DNA from: Roseicyclus sp.
GTDB taxonomy: Bacteria > Pseudomonadota > Alphaproteobacteria > Rhodobacterales > Rhodobacteraceae
Length of the DNA stretch: 64,000 nt
NCBI GenBank assembly: GCA_018401965.1
Contig: JAGYJU010000010.1
Coordinates: 29,692-93,691 of the forward strand
Reading direction: 5' to 3'
Part shown: positions 36,072 to 44,773 of the stretch, one piece after another
Position numbering within the stretch: the stretch's first letter is position 1
How the letters are laid out: every line of letters begins with the position of its first letter
Notes under the pieces: generated by a model
The model's input: the letters and a program-made list of their open reading frames with translations, nothing else
Databases searched by the model: none
Told to the model about the DNA's origin: nothing
Made by a program: the position numbers and the translations under genes

Positions 36072-37546
36072 GCAAAGCCTTTCGCGATGTGATCGGCCTG
36101 ACGCAAGGCCAGCGCCGCGATGGTCAGCGACGGGTTCACCGCCGCCGAGGTCGGCAACAGCGATGCGTCGCAGATCGACAGGTTGGGGTGGTCGTGGGTT
36201 TGACCAAAGGGGTTGGTCACGCTTGTCCTTGGATCGGCGCCCAAACGCGCGGTGCCACATTGGTGCGACGGCGTTTCACGGTCAAAGGCTTTGGACAAGA
36301 GCACCGGAAACCCTGCGCGCCGCAGCGACCGTTTGACCCTGCCAACCAAACGCCTGTGCGCGGCCCAGTTCGACCGCCGCCAATCCAGCACGATATCGTC
36401 GCCTTGCACCGTCACCCGGCTGTCAGGGTCGGGCAGGTCTTCGGACATGATGTAGAAATCGATCGCGCGGTCCGCGATGATGCGGGCCAGTGCGCGCGGC
36501 AGCCCCGTTTGCGCCGCAAGGATCGGGGCCGACACCCGGCCCAACAGCTGGACATTCCCCAAGGGTTCCCCGTTCGGACCGCCGGTCAGATACCAGTCAT
36601 TGATCATCAGCGTCTTTTGATAGACCGACCGGTTGCGCCGGGGCGACAGCGCCAGGAGCGCCGAGGCATTGTGGTTCATGAAATTGCGGCCCACCTGGTC
36701 CGACCTGTTTGCCAGCCCGTTGGGAAACGCATCACAGGCAGACCGCAACAAGATCGCGGCGCTGTGAACCGCGCCCGCCGCCAGCACGATGCGGGGCGCG
36801 GCGAACCGGCCCCTGTCGGTCAAGATGCCGGTGACCCGGTCGCCTGCCATCTCCAGCCGTTGGACGGTGACGCCGGTTTGAAGCCGGACATTGGGATGCG
36901 TCAGCGCATGGGCCAGCGCGGCGGTTTCGGCATCGAGCTTGGCCCCGGTGGTGTCGGGAAAGGCATCCCACGGCGTGGGCGCACGGGCCAGCCAGCGGTC
37001 GATATCCACCGCCAGCGGCAGGGGCGCGGGGTGCAGCCCGACACGACGCAGACGATGGGCCAGGTCGGCGATGACCGGTTCATCGGGCACCGGGCCAAAA
37101 GGGTAATCCGTGTCGCGCGGCGGGTCTGTCGGGTCGATACCGGCCGCACCGCGCACCTGGAACAACGCCTCGGCGCGGGTGTACCACGGGGCGAGCGTGC
37201 CATAGTCAAAGGGCCAGCCCTGCGTGGTGCCGCCGATATGGCGTAGCGGCGCGAAATCGGCTTCGCGGTAGCGCAGCATCACCGCGCCGTAGAATTTCGA
37301 ATTGCCGCCGACACAGGCATAGTTGCCGGGGTTGAAACGGCTGCCATCGGGAGCAAGCCAAGTTTCCGTGGGGCGAAAATGGCCGCGGCCGAAAATGGCC
37401 TGCGGATCGCGCGCCTCGGGGCAATCGGCCAGGGGCTGCCCGCGTTCAAGGATCAACACGCGCAAGCCCGTCGGCGCCAGCCCTGCGGCCAGCGTCGCGC
37501 CCCCCATGCCAGAGCCGATGATGATGATGTCGGCGTCGGTCATCAA
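36068..37546 (-). CDS. GMC family oxidoreductase (glucoside/sugar dehydrogenase-like)
   Basis: A 492-residue FAD flavoprotein, the first gene of the operon. The FAD loop is ADIIIIGSGMGGATLAAGL. The flavin-site region NYACVGGNSKFYGAVMLRYR is near residue 80 and LAAGAVHSAAILLRS near 255. The active-site histidine appears in ETPSHQCGTARLGADP near 432, and the end is SAAVNPSLTIAALALRQADH. The shape resembles the subgroup that oxidises pyranose or glycoside hydroxyls, distinct from the choline-dehydrogenase type at 33733. A palindromic operator sits 30 nt upstream of the start. Confidence 0.9.
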   Translation of the reverse strand: MMTDADIIIIGSGMGGATLAAGLAPTGLRVLILERGQPLADCPEARDPQAIFGRGHFRPTETWLAPDGSRFNPGNYACVGGNSKFYGAVMLRYREADFAPLRHIGGTTQGWPFDYGTLAPWYTRAEALFQVRGAAGIDPTDPPRDTDYPFGPVPDEPVIADLAHRLRRVGLHPAPLPLAVDIDRWLARAPTPWDAFPDTTGAKLDAETAALAHALTHPNVRLQTGVTVQRLEMAGDRVTGILTDRGRFAAPRIVLAAGAVHSAAILLRSACDAFPNGLANRSDQVGRNFMNHNASALLALSPRRNRSVYQKTLMINDWYLTGGPNGEPLGNVQLLGRVSAPILAAQTGLPRALARIIADRAIDFYIMSEDLPDPDSRVTVQGDDIVLDWRRSNWAAHRRLVGRVKRSLRRAGFPVLLSKAFDRETPSHQCGTARLGADPRTSVTNPFGQTHDHPNLSICDASLLPTSAAVNPSLTIAALALRQADHIAKGFA

Positions 37547-37574
37547 ATCCTCGGTGTTTCTTGGCCTCGATGTT

Positions 37575-37592
37575 AATTGGATCGTTCCAATT
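37575..37592. promoter_or_regulatory. LacI-type operator upstream of GMC operon
   Basis: AATTGGATCGTTCCAATT is an 18-bp palindrome with a central CpG, typical of LacI-family operators. Only the two positions next to the central CG break symmetry. The 14-bp core begins at 37577, 30 nt before the GMC start codon, a repressor position. Its core is the exact reverse complement of the site at 48171. Confidence 0.75.
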
Positions 37593-37642
37593 TTCGGGAA
37601 AAAGTCAACCCGCGTCCCGTGTCGGGGCGCGGGTGATAAGGG

Positions 37643-38758
37643 TCAGATGATCCGGTCTTCGGTCTTGGGGTCGAACAGAACCGCCTTGTCCATGTTCACC
37701 GCGAAGTCGAAGGATTGACCTGGATGGGCTTCGGCATCGGCGCGCATCCGGGCGATGCAATCCTTGCCCGACAGCGTCATCGTGACAAAGGTATCGGCCC
37801 CGGCCGGTTCCGTCACGCTGACGATATTGGTCAGCGCCTGGATGTTGCGGGCGTTGCGGTCAGCGCCCTCGGGGTCGGTGATCGCCTCGGGGCGGATGCC
37901 CAGCATCACCTCGCGGCCCGTGTAGGCGGCATAGGCGGCGGGCGCGTTTTCGATCCGGAGAGCGATGTCCTGCCCTGACGCATCGCGGATCACGGCATGC
38001 AGCGCGCCATTGCGGTCTTCCAGCCGCGATTGCAGCACGTTCATCGCCGGGCTGCCCATGAAGGTGGCCACGAACAGGTTGGCGGGGCTGTCGTAGATTT
38101 CCTTGGGCGTGCCAAGCTGTTGGACATAGCCGTTGTACATCACCGCGATCCGGGTCGAGAGCGTCATCGCCTCGATCTGGTCATGGGTGACATAGACGAT
38201 GGTGGTGCCCAGTTTCTGGTGCAGTTTCTTGATCTCTGTCCGCATGTCGACGCGCAGTTTCGCATCGAGGTTCGACAGCGGTTCGTCGAAGAGGAACACG
38301 TCGGGGTTGCGCACCAGCGCCCGCCCCATGGCGACGCGCTGACGCTGGCCGCCCGACAATTGGCCGGGCTTGCGCGTCAGCAGGTTTTCGATCTGCAACA
38401 GCTTGGCGACATCGGCCATGGCCTTGTCGCGGTCGGCCTTGGGGGTGCCGTGCATTTCAAGGCCAAAGGTGATGTTCTGGCCCACGGTCATGTTGGGGTA
38501 GAGCGCGTAGGATTGGAACACCATCGCGATGTTGCGGCGCGAGGGATGCACGCCGTTCATCACCCGGTCCTTGATGCAGATCTCGCCGCTGCTGATGCTT
38601 TCCAGCCCGGCGATCATGTTCAACAACGTGGATTTGCCACAGCCGGACGGGCCGACAAGGACCAGGAATTCGCCCTCTTCGACCGAGATGTCGACCTGAT
38701 GCAGAACCTCGACCGAACCATAGGCCTTGGTGACGTTGTTGATGTCGAGAAAACCCAT
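37643..38758 (-). CDS. Sugar ABC transporter ATP-binding protein (MalK/UgpC type)
   Basis: A 371-residue ATPase that powers the carbohydrate importer encoded upstream. It contains Walker A GPSGCGKSTLLNMIAGL near residue 35, the LSGGQRQRVAMGRALVRNP signature near 133, Walker B FLFDEPLSNLDAKLR near 155 and the H-loop YVTHDQIEAMTLS near 188. A C-terminal OB-fold (MOI) regulatory domain is at residues ~240–370. It is the last gene of the SBP–permease–permease–ATPase operon and is separated from the permease by an 83-nt gap holding two palindromes. It ends ~50 bp from the operator of the GMC operon. Confidence 0.95.
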   Translation of the reverse strand: MGFLDINNVTKAYGSVEVLHQVDISVEEGEFLVLVGPSGCGKSTLLNMIAGLESISSGEICIKDRVMNGVHPSRRNIAMVFQSYALYPNMTVGQNITFGLEMHGTPKADRDKAMADVAKLLQIENLLTRKPGQLSGGQRQRVAMGRALVRNPDVFLFDEPLSNLDAKLRVDMRTEIKKLHQKLGTTIVYVTHDQIEAMTLSTRIAVMYNGYVQQLGTPKEIYDSPANLFVATFMGSPAMNVLQSRLEDRNGALHAVIRDASGQDIALRIENAPAAYAAYTGREVMLGIRPEAITDPEGADRNARNIQALTNIVSVTEPAGADTFVTMTLSGKDCIARMRADAEAHPGQSFDFAVNMDKAVLFDPKTEDRII

Positions 38759-38788
38759 CGGTTAATTCCTTTCGATAGATCGCGGCGC

Positions 38789-38810
38789 CGATCTTTCGTA
38801 CGAAAGATCG
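38789..38810. repeat. Perfect 22-bp palindrome 1 in ABC operon
   Basis: Left half CGATCTTTCGT is exactly repeated inverted as ACGAAAGATCG with no spacer. It is 31 nt upstream of the ATPase start. As RNA it can form a stem of nine pairs with a four-base loop; as DNA it is a two-fold symmetric protein site. Confidence 0.85.
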
Positions 38811-38817
38811 CAGACCC

Positions 38818-38837
38818 GAATTTTCGTACGAAAATTC
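38818..38837. repeat. Perfect 20-bp palindrome 2 in ABC operon
   Basis: GAATTTTCGTACGAAAATTC is perfectly palindromic and shares the 12-bp core TTTCGTACGAAA with palindrome 1, centre to centre 28 bp. It begins four bases from the permease stop. The sequence outside the core differs, so this is a repeated core rather than a duplication. Confidence 0.85.
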
Positions 38838-38841
38838 ATGT

Positions 38842-39726
38842 TCATCCCTTGACGCTTCCGGCCATCAGGCCGCGTACGAAATAGCGGCCGGCGACGATAT
38901 AGACGAGAAGCGTGGGGGCGGCGGCCATGATCGCGCCTGCGAAATGCACGTTGTATTCCCGCACCCCGGTGGAAGAGTTCACGAGGTTGTTCAGCGCCAC
39001 GGTCATCGGGGCCGACCCGCCGCTGGCAAAGGATGCCCCGAACAGGAAGTCGTTCCAGATATTCGTGAACTGCCAGATGAAGCTGACCGCGATGATCGGC
39101 CCCGATGATGGCAGCATGATCCGCCAGAAGATCTGGAAGAACCCCGCCCCGTCGATCTGCGCCGCGCGCACCAGTTCGGTGGGGAAAGCGGCGTAATAGT
39201 TTCGGAAATACAGCGTGGTGAACCCGATGCCGTAGACGAAATGCACGAGGATCAGGCCCGATGTCGTGCCCGCGATGTCAAGGATGCCAAGGATCCGCGC
39301 CATGGGGATCAGCACGATCTGGAACGGGATGAAGCAGGAAAACAGCAAGAGCCCGAAGATGATCGTGGCGCCCCGGAAATGCCACTTGGTCAGCACATAG
39401 CCGTTCAGCGCGCCCACGATCGTCGAGAGCATCACGGCGGGCACCGCCATCACGATGGAATTGATGAAATAGGGGCGCAGGCCCGTCGGTTCCACCCCGA
39501 TCTGGGCGGTGGACCAGGCCGACAACCAGGGCGCGATGGTCCAGTCACGCGGCAGCGCCACCATGTTGCCGCCGGTGATTTCCGACAGCGGCTTGAGCGA
39601 ATTGACCACCATGATGCCGAGCGGCAGCAGGTAGAACAGCGCGAACAGCAAGAGCACGAGATAGATCAGGACGCGCGCAAAGCGGGACGACCGGATCGCG
39701 GTTTCGGTGGATGCGGCGGCCATCAC
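38842..39726 (-). CDS. Sugar ABC transporter permease (MalG type)
   Basis: A 294-residue inner-membrane permease with six helices. The cytoplasmic EAA loop, which contacts the ATPase, is ELVRAAQIDGAGFFQIFWRI near residue 190, followed by LPSSGPIIA. The family N-terminus (LIYLVLLLFALFYLLPLGIMVVNSLK) is present. The start overlaps the stop of the upstream permease (ATGA). Confidence 0.94.
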   Translation of the reverse strand: MMAAASTETAIRSSRFARVLIYLVLLLFALFYLLPLGIMVVNSLKPLSEITGGNMVALPRDWTIAPWLSAWSTAQIGVEPTGLRPYFINSIVMAVPAVMLSTIVGALNGYVLTKWHFRGATIIFGLLLFSCFIPFQIVLIPMARILGILDIAGTTSGLILVHFVYGIGFTTLYFRNYYAAFPTELVRAAQIDGAGFFQIFWRIMLPSSGPIIAVSFIWQFTNIWNDFLFGASFASGGSAPMTVALNNLVNSSTGVREYNVHFAGAIMAAAPTLLVYIVAGRYFVRGLMAGSVKG

Positions 39727-40622
39727 TTTTTCTCCCGCAGTTCGGCGTAGAGGTAGGGCACCATGATCGCGGCGATGGTCATCAGCATGATCACCGCAGA
39801 GGCGGCGCCGATCCCCATCTGGTTGCGCGTGAAGGTGTAGGAATACATGAAGGTCGCAGGCAGCGCGGTCGCATTGCCGGGGCCCCCGCCCGTCAGCGCG
39901 ATGACAAGGTCATAGGATTTGATCGCCAGATGCGACAGGATCACGAAGGCCGACAGGAAGGCCGGGCGCAATTGCGGCAGGATGATCCGGCGATACAGCT
40001 GAAAGTTCGACGCGCCATCCATCTGTGCGGCCTTGAGGATTTCATTGTCGATCCCGCGCAGGCCGGCCAGGAACATGGCCATCACGAACCCCGACGATTG
40101 CCAGACGGCCGCGATGACGATGGTGTAGATCGCCATTTCACGGTCCTTGATCCAGCCGAAGGCGAAGCTTTCCCAGCCCCAGAGGTGCATCGTGTTTTCA
40201 AGGCCGATCGCGGGGTCCAGCATCCATTTCCAGGCCGTGCCGGTAACGATGAAGGACAGCGCCATGGGATATAGAAAGATCGGGCGCAACATGCCTTCGC
40301 CGCGAATTTTCTGATCCAGCAAGATCGCCAGCATCAGGCCGATGACCGTGCAAATGGCGATATAGAGCGTTGCGAAAACGGCAAGGTTGGTCAGCGCGAT
40401 GTTCCATTCGCGGATGCGGAACAGGCGGTCGTAATTCTGCCAGCCGACCCACTCGTAGGAGGGCAACATGCGGCTGTCGGTGAAGCTCAGGTACACCGTG
40501 AAGGCGATGAAGCCGTAGACGAAAACCAGCATGATCGCCAGCGAGGGCGAGAGCACCAGCTTGGGCAGCCAGGTCTGAAGACGCGTGCGGAAATCGACGC
40601 CCGTGTCGGTCGTTGTGGCCAT
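39723..40622 (-). CDS. Sugar ABC transporter permease (MalF type)
   Basis: A 299-residue permease with six helices and an EAA loop EILKAAQMDGASNFQLYRRIILPQLRP split near residue 208. I took MATTTDTGVDFRT as the start; the open frame further upstream covers the intercistronic hairpin. It pairs with the MalG-type permease to form the heterodimeric channel. Confidence 0.94.
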   Translation of the reverse strand: MATTTDTGVDFRTRLQTWLPKLVLSPSLAIMLVFVYGFIAFTVYLSFTDSRMLPSYEWVGWQNYDRLFRIREWNIALTNLAVFATLYIAICTVIGLMLAILLDQKIRGEGMLRPIFLYPMALSFIVTGTAWKWMLDPAIGLENTMHLWGWESFAFGWIKDREMAIYTIVIAAVWQSSGFVMAMFLAGLRGIDNEILKAAQMDGASNFQLYRRIILPQLRPAFLSAFVILSHLAIKSYDLVIALTGGGPGNATALPATFMYSYTFTRNQMGIGAASAVIMLMTIAAIMVPYLYAELREKK

Positions 40623-40674
40623 GGGCCTGCCCCCCTGTTGCGGATGAATGGCGGCCCGTCTGGGCCAACGGGAT

Positions 40675-40705
40675 GGACCAGCCCCGTGCAAGACGGGGCC
40701 GGTCC
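40675..40705 (-). promoter_or_regulatory. Intercistronic stem-loop after the substrate-binding protein gene
   Basis: GCCCCGT and ACGGGGC flank the loop GCAAG, and outer arms GGACC and GGTCC extend the stem after one A–C mismatch, giving twelve pairs. It lies just after the binding-protein stop on the transcript and before the first permease. Hairpins here commonly stabilise binding-protein mRNA or cut downstream expression. No T-run follows on the minus strand, so it is not a simple terminator. Confidence 0.65.
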
Positions 40706-40718
40706 GGACTGCGCGATT

Positions 40719-41969
40719 TTACTGCGCGATCTCGACGGCGGTCACCAGTTCGGCGGCCGCGGTTGCTGCGTCGTATTCACCGTTGAAATGGGCGGTGATC
40801 ACGTCATACATCGCGTTCTGCACCGACGGCGTGTTGGCATGGCCATGGGCCATCGACCCGAACAGGCCGCCGCTTGCCGCCGCTTCTGCCAGCTGTGCCA
40901 TGCCAAGCTGACCACAGGCATCGAACTGATCGCTGGGGATGTCGGTCCGTGCGGGAACCGAACCCTTGACCAGGTTGAAGGTCACCTGGAACTCGGGGCT
41001 CATCACCGCGCTGGCCATGGCCAACTGCGAGGCCTGGTCGCTTTCATCGGCCACGTTGAACATCGCGAACTGGTCGGAGTTGAAGGTCACGGTGCCTTCG
41101 GTGCCCGGCACGCGGAAGCACTGGAATTCATTTCCGGCGGTCATGCCCGCGTTGACGAATTCGCCCTTGGCCCAGTCGCCCATGATCTGGAACAGCGCAT
41201 CGCCGTTGATGACCATGGCCGTTGCAAGGTTCCAGTCCCGGCCAGAGAAGTTGTCGTCGACATAGCTGCGCAGCGTTGCCATGCGGTCGAAGGCTTCGAC
41301 CATCGTGTCCGACCCAAGCGCAGCGGGGTCAAGATCGACCATGGCGGCCTGGTAGAAATCGGGGCCACCGGCACCCATCACCATCGAGTCGAACATCGTG
41401 GCTTCTTGCCATGCCTGACCACCATGGGCCAAGGCGGTGTAGCCTGCGGCCTTTGCGGTTTCCATCGCGGCGACGAATTCTTCCCAGCTGGTCGGCTGGG
41501 TGATGCCCAGTTCGGCCATCAGCGCGGTGTTGGCCCAAACCCAGTTGGTCGAATGGACGTTGACCGGCGCGGCAACCCAGCTGCCGTCATAGGTCGAGAA
41601 ACGCTGAAGGGCGGCGGGCACGACATCAGCCCAACCCTGGTCGGCGGCCAGCGAGTCGAGATTGGCCAATGCACCTTCGGCGGCCCAATCCTGGATCGAG
41701 AAGCCAAGCATCTGGACGGCGGTCGGTGCATCACCGGCGGTGACGCGGGCGCGCAGAACGGTCATGGCGTCAGACCCGCCACCGCCTGCAACCGGCATAT
41801 CCTGCCAGCCGATACCACCGGCCGCCAGCGTGTCACGCAGCGTGCCCACGGCAGCCGCTTCCCCACCCGAGGTCCACCAATGCAGCACTTCGACCTCTTG
41901 CGCGGCAGCCGCGGTGGTCGACAGCGCCAAAACGGCGACGGTCATGTGCAGTTTCTTCATCATGGTCAT
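40719..41969 (-). CDS. Sugar ABC transporter substrate-binding protein
   Basis: A 416-residue extracellular solute-binding protein of family 1. A signal peptide ([19 protein letters not shown], cleavage near AAA-Q at residue 23) precedes [17 protein letters not shown], which is typical of the glucose/mannose-type and oligosaccharide binders. Length and the [16 protein letters not shown] and [11 protein letters not shown] segments fit. It leads the transporter operon and faces the divergent LacI gene across 237 bp containing two operators. The sugar bound cannot be told from sequence. Confidence 0.93.
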   Translation of the reverse strand: MTMMKKLHMTVAVLALSTTAAAAQEVEVLHWWTSGGEAAAVGTLRDTLAAGGIGWQDMPVAGGGGSDAMTVLRARVTAGDAPTAVQMLGFSIQDWAAEGALANLDSLAADQGWADVVPAALQRFSTYDGSWVAAPVNVHSTNWVWANTALMAELGITQPTSWEEFVAAMETAKAAGYTALAHGGQAWQEATMFDSMVMGAGGPDFYQAAMVDLDPAALGSDTMVEAFDRMATLRSYVDDNFSGRDWNLATAMVINGDALFQIMGDWAKGEFVNAGMTAGNEFQCFRVPGTEGTVTFNSDQFAMFNVADESDQASQLAMASAVMSPEFQVTFNLVKGSVPARTDIPSDQFDACGQLGMAQLAEAAASGGLFGSMAHGHANTPSVQNAMYDVITAHFNGEYDAATAAAELVTAVEIAQ

Positions 41970-42016
41970 GTTTGGTTCCTCCCTAAGTGACCACGCCCTT
42001 ATCGGGCTCTCTGGAA

Positions 42017-42030
42017 TTAAAACGTTATAA
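42017..42030. promoter_or_regulatory. LacI-type operator 1 (transporter side)
   Basis: TTAAAACGTTATAA is a near-perfect 14-bp palindrome with central CG. It is 47 nt from the binding-protein start and likely a repressor site for the regulator at 42207, since the same pattern recurs at 42146. Confidence 0.65.
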
Positions 42031-42145
42031 ATCCATCACGCGTCAACCGAAAATTTCGAAACTGCCTTCACGATTTCCCGTCAAAAACACTGCAAATGCA
42101 GAAAAATTCTGCAGCGCAGCAAATTCGCTGGCATGCAGTTTCTTG

Positions 42146-42159
42146 TTGAAACGTTTAAA
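42146..42159. promoter_or_regulatory. LacI-type operator 2 (regulator side)
   Basis: TTGAAACGTTTAAA has the same symmetry and core as the site at 42017, and is 47 nt from the regulator start. The two sites are 129 bp centre to centre, a spacing that would allow looping by a tetramer. Together they suggest shared and autogenous control. Confidence 0.65.
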
Positions 42160-42206
42160 ATGCCCGTCAATATGACCCCCGATGCAACCTTGGGCAGAAC
42201 AGGGTG

Positions 42207-43235
42207 ATGACCGACGAAATTCCGATCACCGCCCTGCATGGGCAAGGCGACAGGCCGACCTTGCGGACGTTGGCACAGGCGACGGGCTTTTCCGTCGCGA
42301 CCGTGTCGCGTGCCTTGGCGGATGATCCGCGAATCGCCTCCAAGACGCGGGCGACGGTGGCGGCCATGGCCGAACGGCTGGGCTATATCCCCGACCGGGC
42401 CGCGCGCCGCCTGCGCACCGGGCGCACCCAGGTCATCAGTCTTTTGTTGAACACCGAGCATGAATTCCTGGGCTTCACCCATGAATTCCTGACCGGCATC
42501 ACCGAACGGCTGGCCGGCACCGGCTATTCCGTCACCGTCGTGCCCGACAGCCCCGGCGAAGACCGCTTGGCCCCGGTGCGCACGATCTTGCGCAACAACC
42601 TGGCGGATGGGTTGCTGTTCACCCGCACCGAAGCCTTCGATCCCCGTGTGCGCCTGTTGATGGAGGCTGATTTTCCCTTTGTCAGCCACGGTCGCACCGA
42701 ATTCACCGCGCCCCATCCTTGGGTCGATTTCGACAACGAGGCCTTTGCCCGGCAGGCCGTCGCCCACCTGGTCGCCAAGGGGCGCAGCCGGTTGAGCCTT
42801 GTTCTGCCGGGCGACCAGTTCACCTTTACCCAGCATCTGCGCTACGGGTTTCTGTCGGCGGTGCGCGCGGCCGGCGTGGATCACGAGATCGTCGAGGGCG
42901 TCACGCTGGACAGCCCCACAGCAGATATCGCCGCCGCCCTGATGGCGGCGCGGCGTGGGCCGAAACCGCCCGATGGCTATGTCTGCGTGGGCGAGGTGAC
43001 GGCGCTGGTGGCGCTGGCCGCGCTGACCGACACCGGCGCGGTGCACGGCATCGATGCCGATATCGTGGCCAAGCGCGCTTCGCCGATCTTTGACAACATC
43101 CGCCCGCGCATCGACACCGTGTTCGAAGATCTGCGCGCCACGGGCCGGGCCATGGCCGAAATGCTGCTTGGCCGCATGGCGGGCGAGCCGCCCGAACGGC
43201 TGCACCGCCTGTTCCTGCCCGATCCGGTCGAGTGA
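42207..43235 (+). CDS. LacI-family transcriptional regulator (ABC transporter repressor)
   Basis: A 342-residue regulator. The helix-turn-helix is LRTLAQATGFSVATVSRALADD and the hinge is DRAARRLRTG, followed by a sugar-binding effector domain. The recognition helix (VATVSRAL) is of the type often paired with AAACGTTT-like operators, and two such sites lie in front of it. A GTG three bases upstream could also be the start. It is divergent from the transporter operon and convergent with the aldehyde dehydrogenase. Confidence 0.93.
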   Translation: MTDEIPITALHGQGDRPTLRTLAQATGFSVATVSRALADDPRIASKTRATVAAMAERLGYIPDRAARRLRTGRTQVISLLLNTEHEFLGFTHEFLTGITERLAGTGYSVTVVPDSPGEDRLAPVRTILRNNLADGLLFTRTEAFDPRVRLLMEADFPFVSHGRTEFTAPHPWVDFDNEAFARQAVAHLVAKGRSRLSLVLPGDQFTFTQHLRYGFLSAVRAAGVDHEIVEGVTLDSPTADIAAALMAARRGPKPPDGYVCVGEVTALVALAALTDTGAVHGIDADIVAKRASPIFDNIRPRIDTVFEDLRATGRAMAEMLLGRMAGEPPERLHRLFLPDPVE

Positions 43236-43249
43236 CGCGGCGGATCGGG

Positions 43250-44770
43250 TCACGCCACCCAAGCCCCGCGTGTGGTGCCGATGCGCATCTGCACGGTCTT
43301 GACCTCCAGGAATTCCTCGATCCCGTAGCGGCCCAATTCGCGCCCCTGGCCGCTTTGCTTGACCCCGCCAAAGGGCAGTTCCGCGAACCCGTCCATCCAG
43401 GTGTTGGTCCAGACCGTGCCCGCCTGAACCCGGCGCGCGAAATCAAGACAGGTGGAGACATCCTTGCTCCAGACCCCTGCCGACAGCCCATAGGCGGCGG
43501 AATTGGCCAGCGCGATGGCCTCGTCAAATGTCTGAAAGGTCAGAACCGACAGGACAGGGCCGAACACTTCCTCCAGCGCGATGGGCATGTCGGGGCGCAC
43601 ATCGGTGACGATGGTGGGCTGGTAGAATTGCGCGCCAAGCCCGCCCACATCCAGCGCGGCGCCGCCAAGGGCAAGTGTTGCCCCCGCCGCCACGGCCCCG
43701 CGCACATAGCCATCGATCTTGGCCAGGTGTTCGGGCGAGATGATCGCGCCGACCTGCGTGCGCGGATCGAGCGGATCGCCAAAGGGCACGCGCCGCGACA
43801 AGGCCACGATCTTGTCGGTCAGGGCAGCGGCCACGTCTTGATGCACGATGATGCGGCTGCCGGAATTGCAGCATTCGCCCGCGTTGAAATAGACGCCAAA
43901 GGCGATGGCATCCGCCGCCTGATCCAGGTCGGCATCGGGAAAGATCACCTGCGGGTTCTTGCCGCCCAGTTCCAGCGACACCCTTTTCAACGTGGCGCTG
44001 GCCGCTGCCGCGATCCGTTTGCCCACAGCGGTCGATCCGGTGAAGGACACCATGTCGACACGGCTGTCGGTGGCGAGCACCTCGCCCACCGGGTCGCCAT
44101 GGCCCAGCACGATGTTGCATACGCCTGCGGGCACTCTCGCTTCTTCTAGCAGATGTCCCAGCATCACGGTTGTGCCCGGCGTCAGTTCCGACGGTTTGAC
44201 CACCGCCGTGCATCCCGCCGCCAGGGCAAAAGGCAGTTTCTGCGAGATGATCAGGAAGGGAAAATTCCATGGCGTGATCATCGACACGACCCCGATGGGG
44301 TCTTTCAGCACCAGCCCCAGCATGTCGGGCCCAAGGCTGTTGTGACTGTCGCCATGGATCATGCGCGCCAGCGACGCGGCATAGCGCCAAAGATCCGCGG
44401 CGCCTTCGATTTCGGCCATCGCCTGCGTGATCGGCTTGCCCGATTCAAGCGCTTCGTGCCGGGCGATGGTGGCGCGGTCGCGGTCGATCAGGTCGGCCAC
44501 CCGCAACAACAGCGTCGCCCGATCCTTGCCCGAGGATCGCGGCCAAGCGCCCGCGTCAAAGGCCCTGCGCGCGGCGGCAAGCGCGGCATGGGCTTCCAGT
44601 CTGCCGCCCTTGGCCGCGACCGAAACGGGCACCCCATGCGCGGGCGACCGGCGTTCGGTCGTGGCCCCATCGGCGCTGTCGACCCAGACGCCGCCGATCC
44701 AGTGCTGCAGCGCGACGGGCGCATCGGGCAAGGCAGCGTTGGAGGCGGGAATGACGGTGAAGTCTTGCAT
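43250..44770 (-). CDS. NAD(P)-dependent aldehyde dehydrogenase
   Basis: A 506-residue aldehyde dehydrogenase close to the betaine-aldehyde/aminoaldehyde group. The cofactor region is TPWNFPFLIISQKLPFALAAG near residue 165. The FTGSTAVGKRIAAAA loop is near 240, the general base glutamate is in LELGGKNP near 265, and the catalytic cysteine is in FNAGECCNSGSRI near 300. It is the last gene of the four-gene operon (MocA, CoA-transferase, hydratase, ALDH), 3 nt after the hydratase. Confidence 0.94.
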   Translation of the reverse strand: MQDFTVIPASNAALPDAPVALQHWIGGVWVDSADGATTERRSPAHGVPVSVAAKGGRLEAHAALAAARRAFDAGAWPRSSGKDRATLLLRVADLIDRDRATIARHEALESGKPITQAMAEIEGAADLWRYAASLARMIHGDSHNSLGPDMLGLVLKDPIGVVSMITPWNFPFLIISQKLPFALAAGCTAVVKPSELTPGTTVMLGHLLEEARVPAGVCNIVLGHGDPVGEVLATDSRVDMVSFTGSTAVGKRIAAAASATLKRVSLELGGKNPQVIFPDADLDQAADAIAFGVYFNAGECCNSGSRIIVHQDVAAALTDKIVALSRRVPFGDPLDPRTQVGAIISPEHLAKIDGYVRGAVAAGATLALGGAALDVGGLGAQFYQPTIVTDVRPDMPIALEEVFGPVLSVLTFQTFDEAIALANSAAYGLSAGVWSKDVSTCLDFARRVQAGTVWTNTWMDGFAELPFGGVKQSGQGRELGRYGIEEFLEVKTVQMRIGTTRGAWVA

Positions 44771-44773
44771 CGG

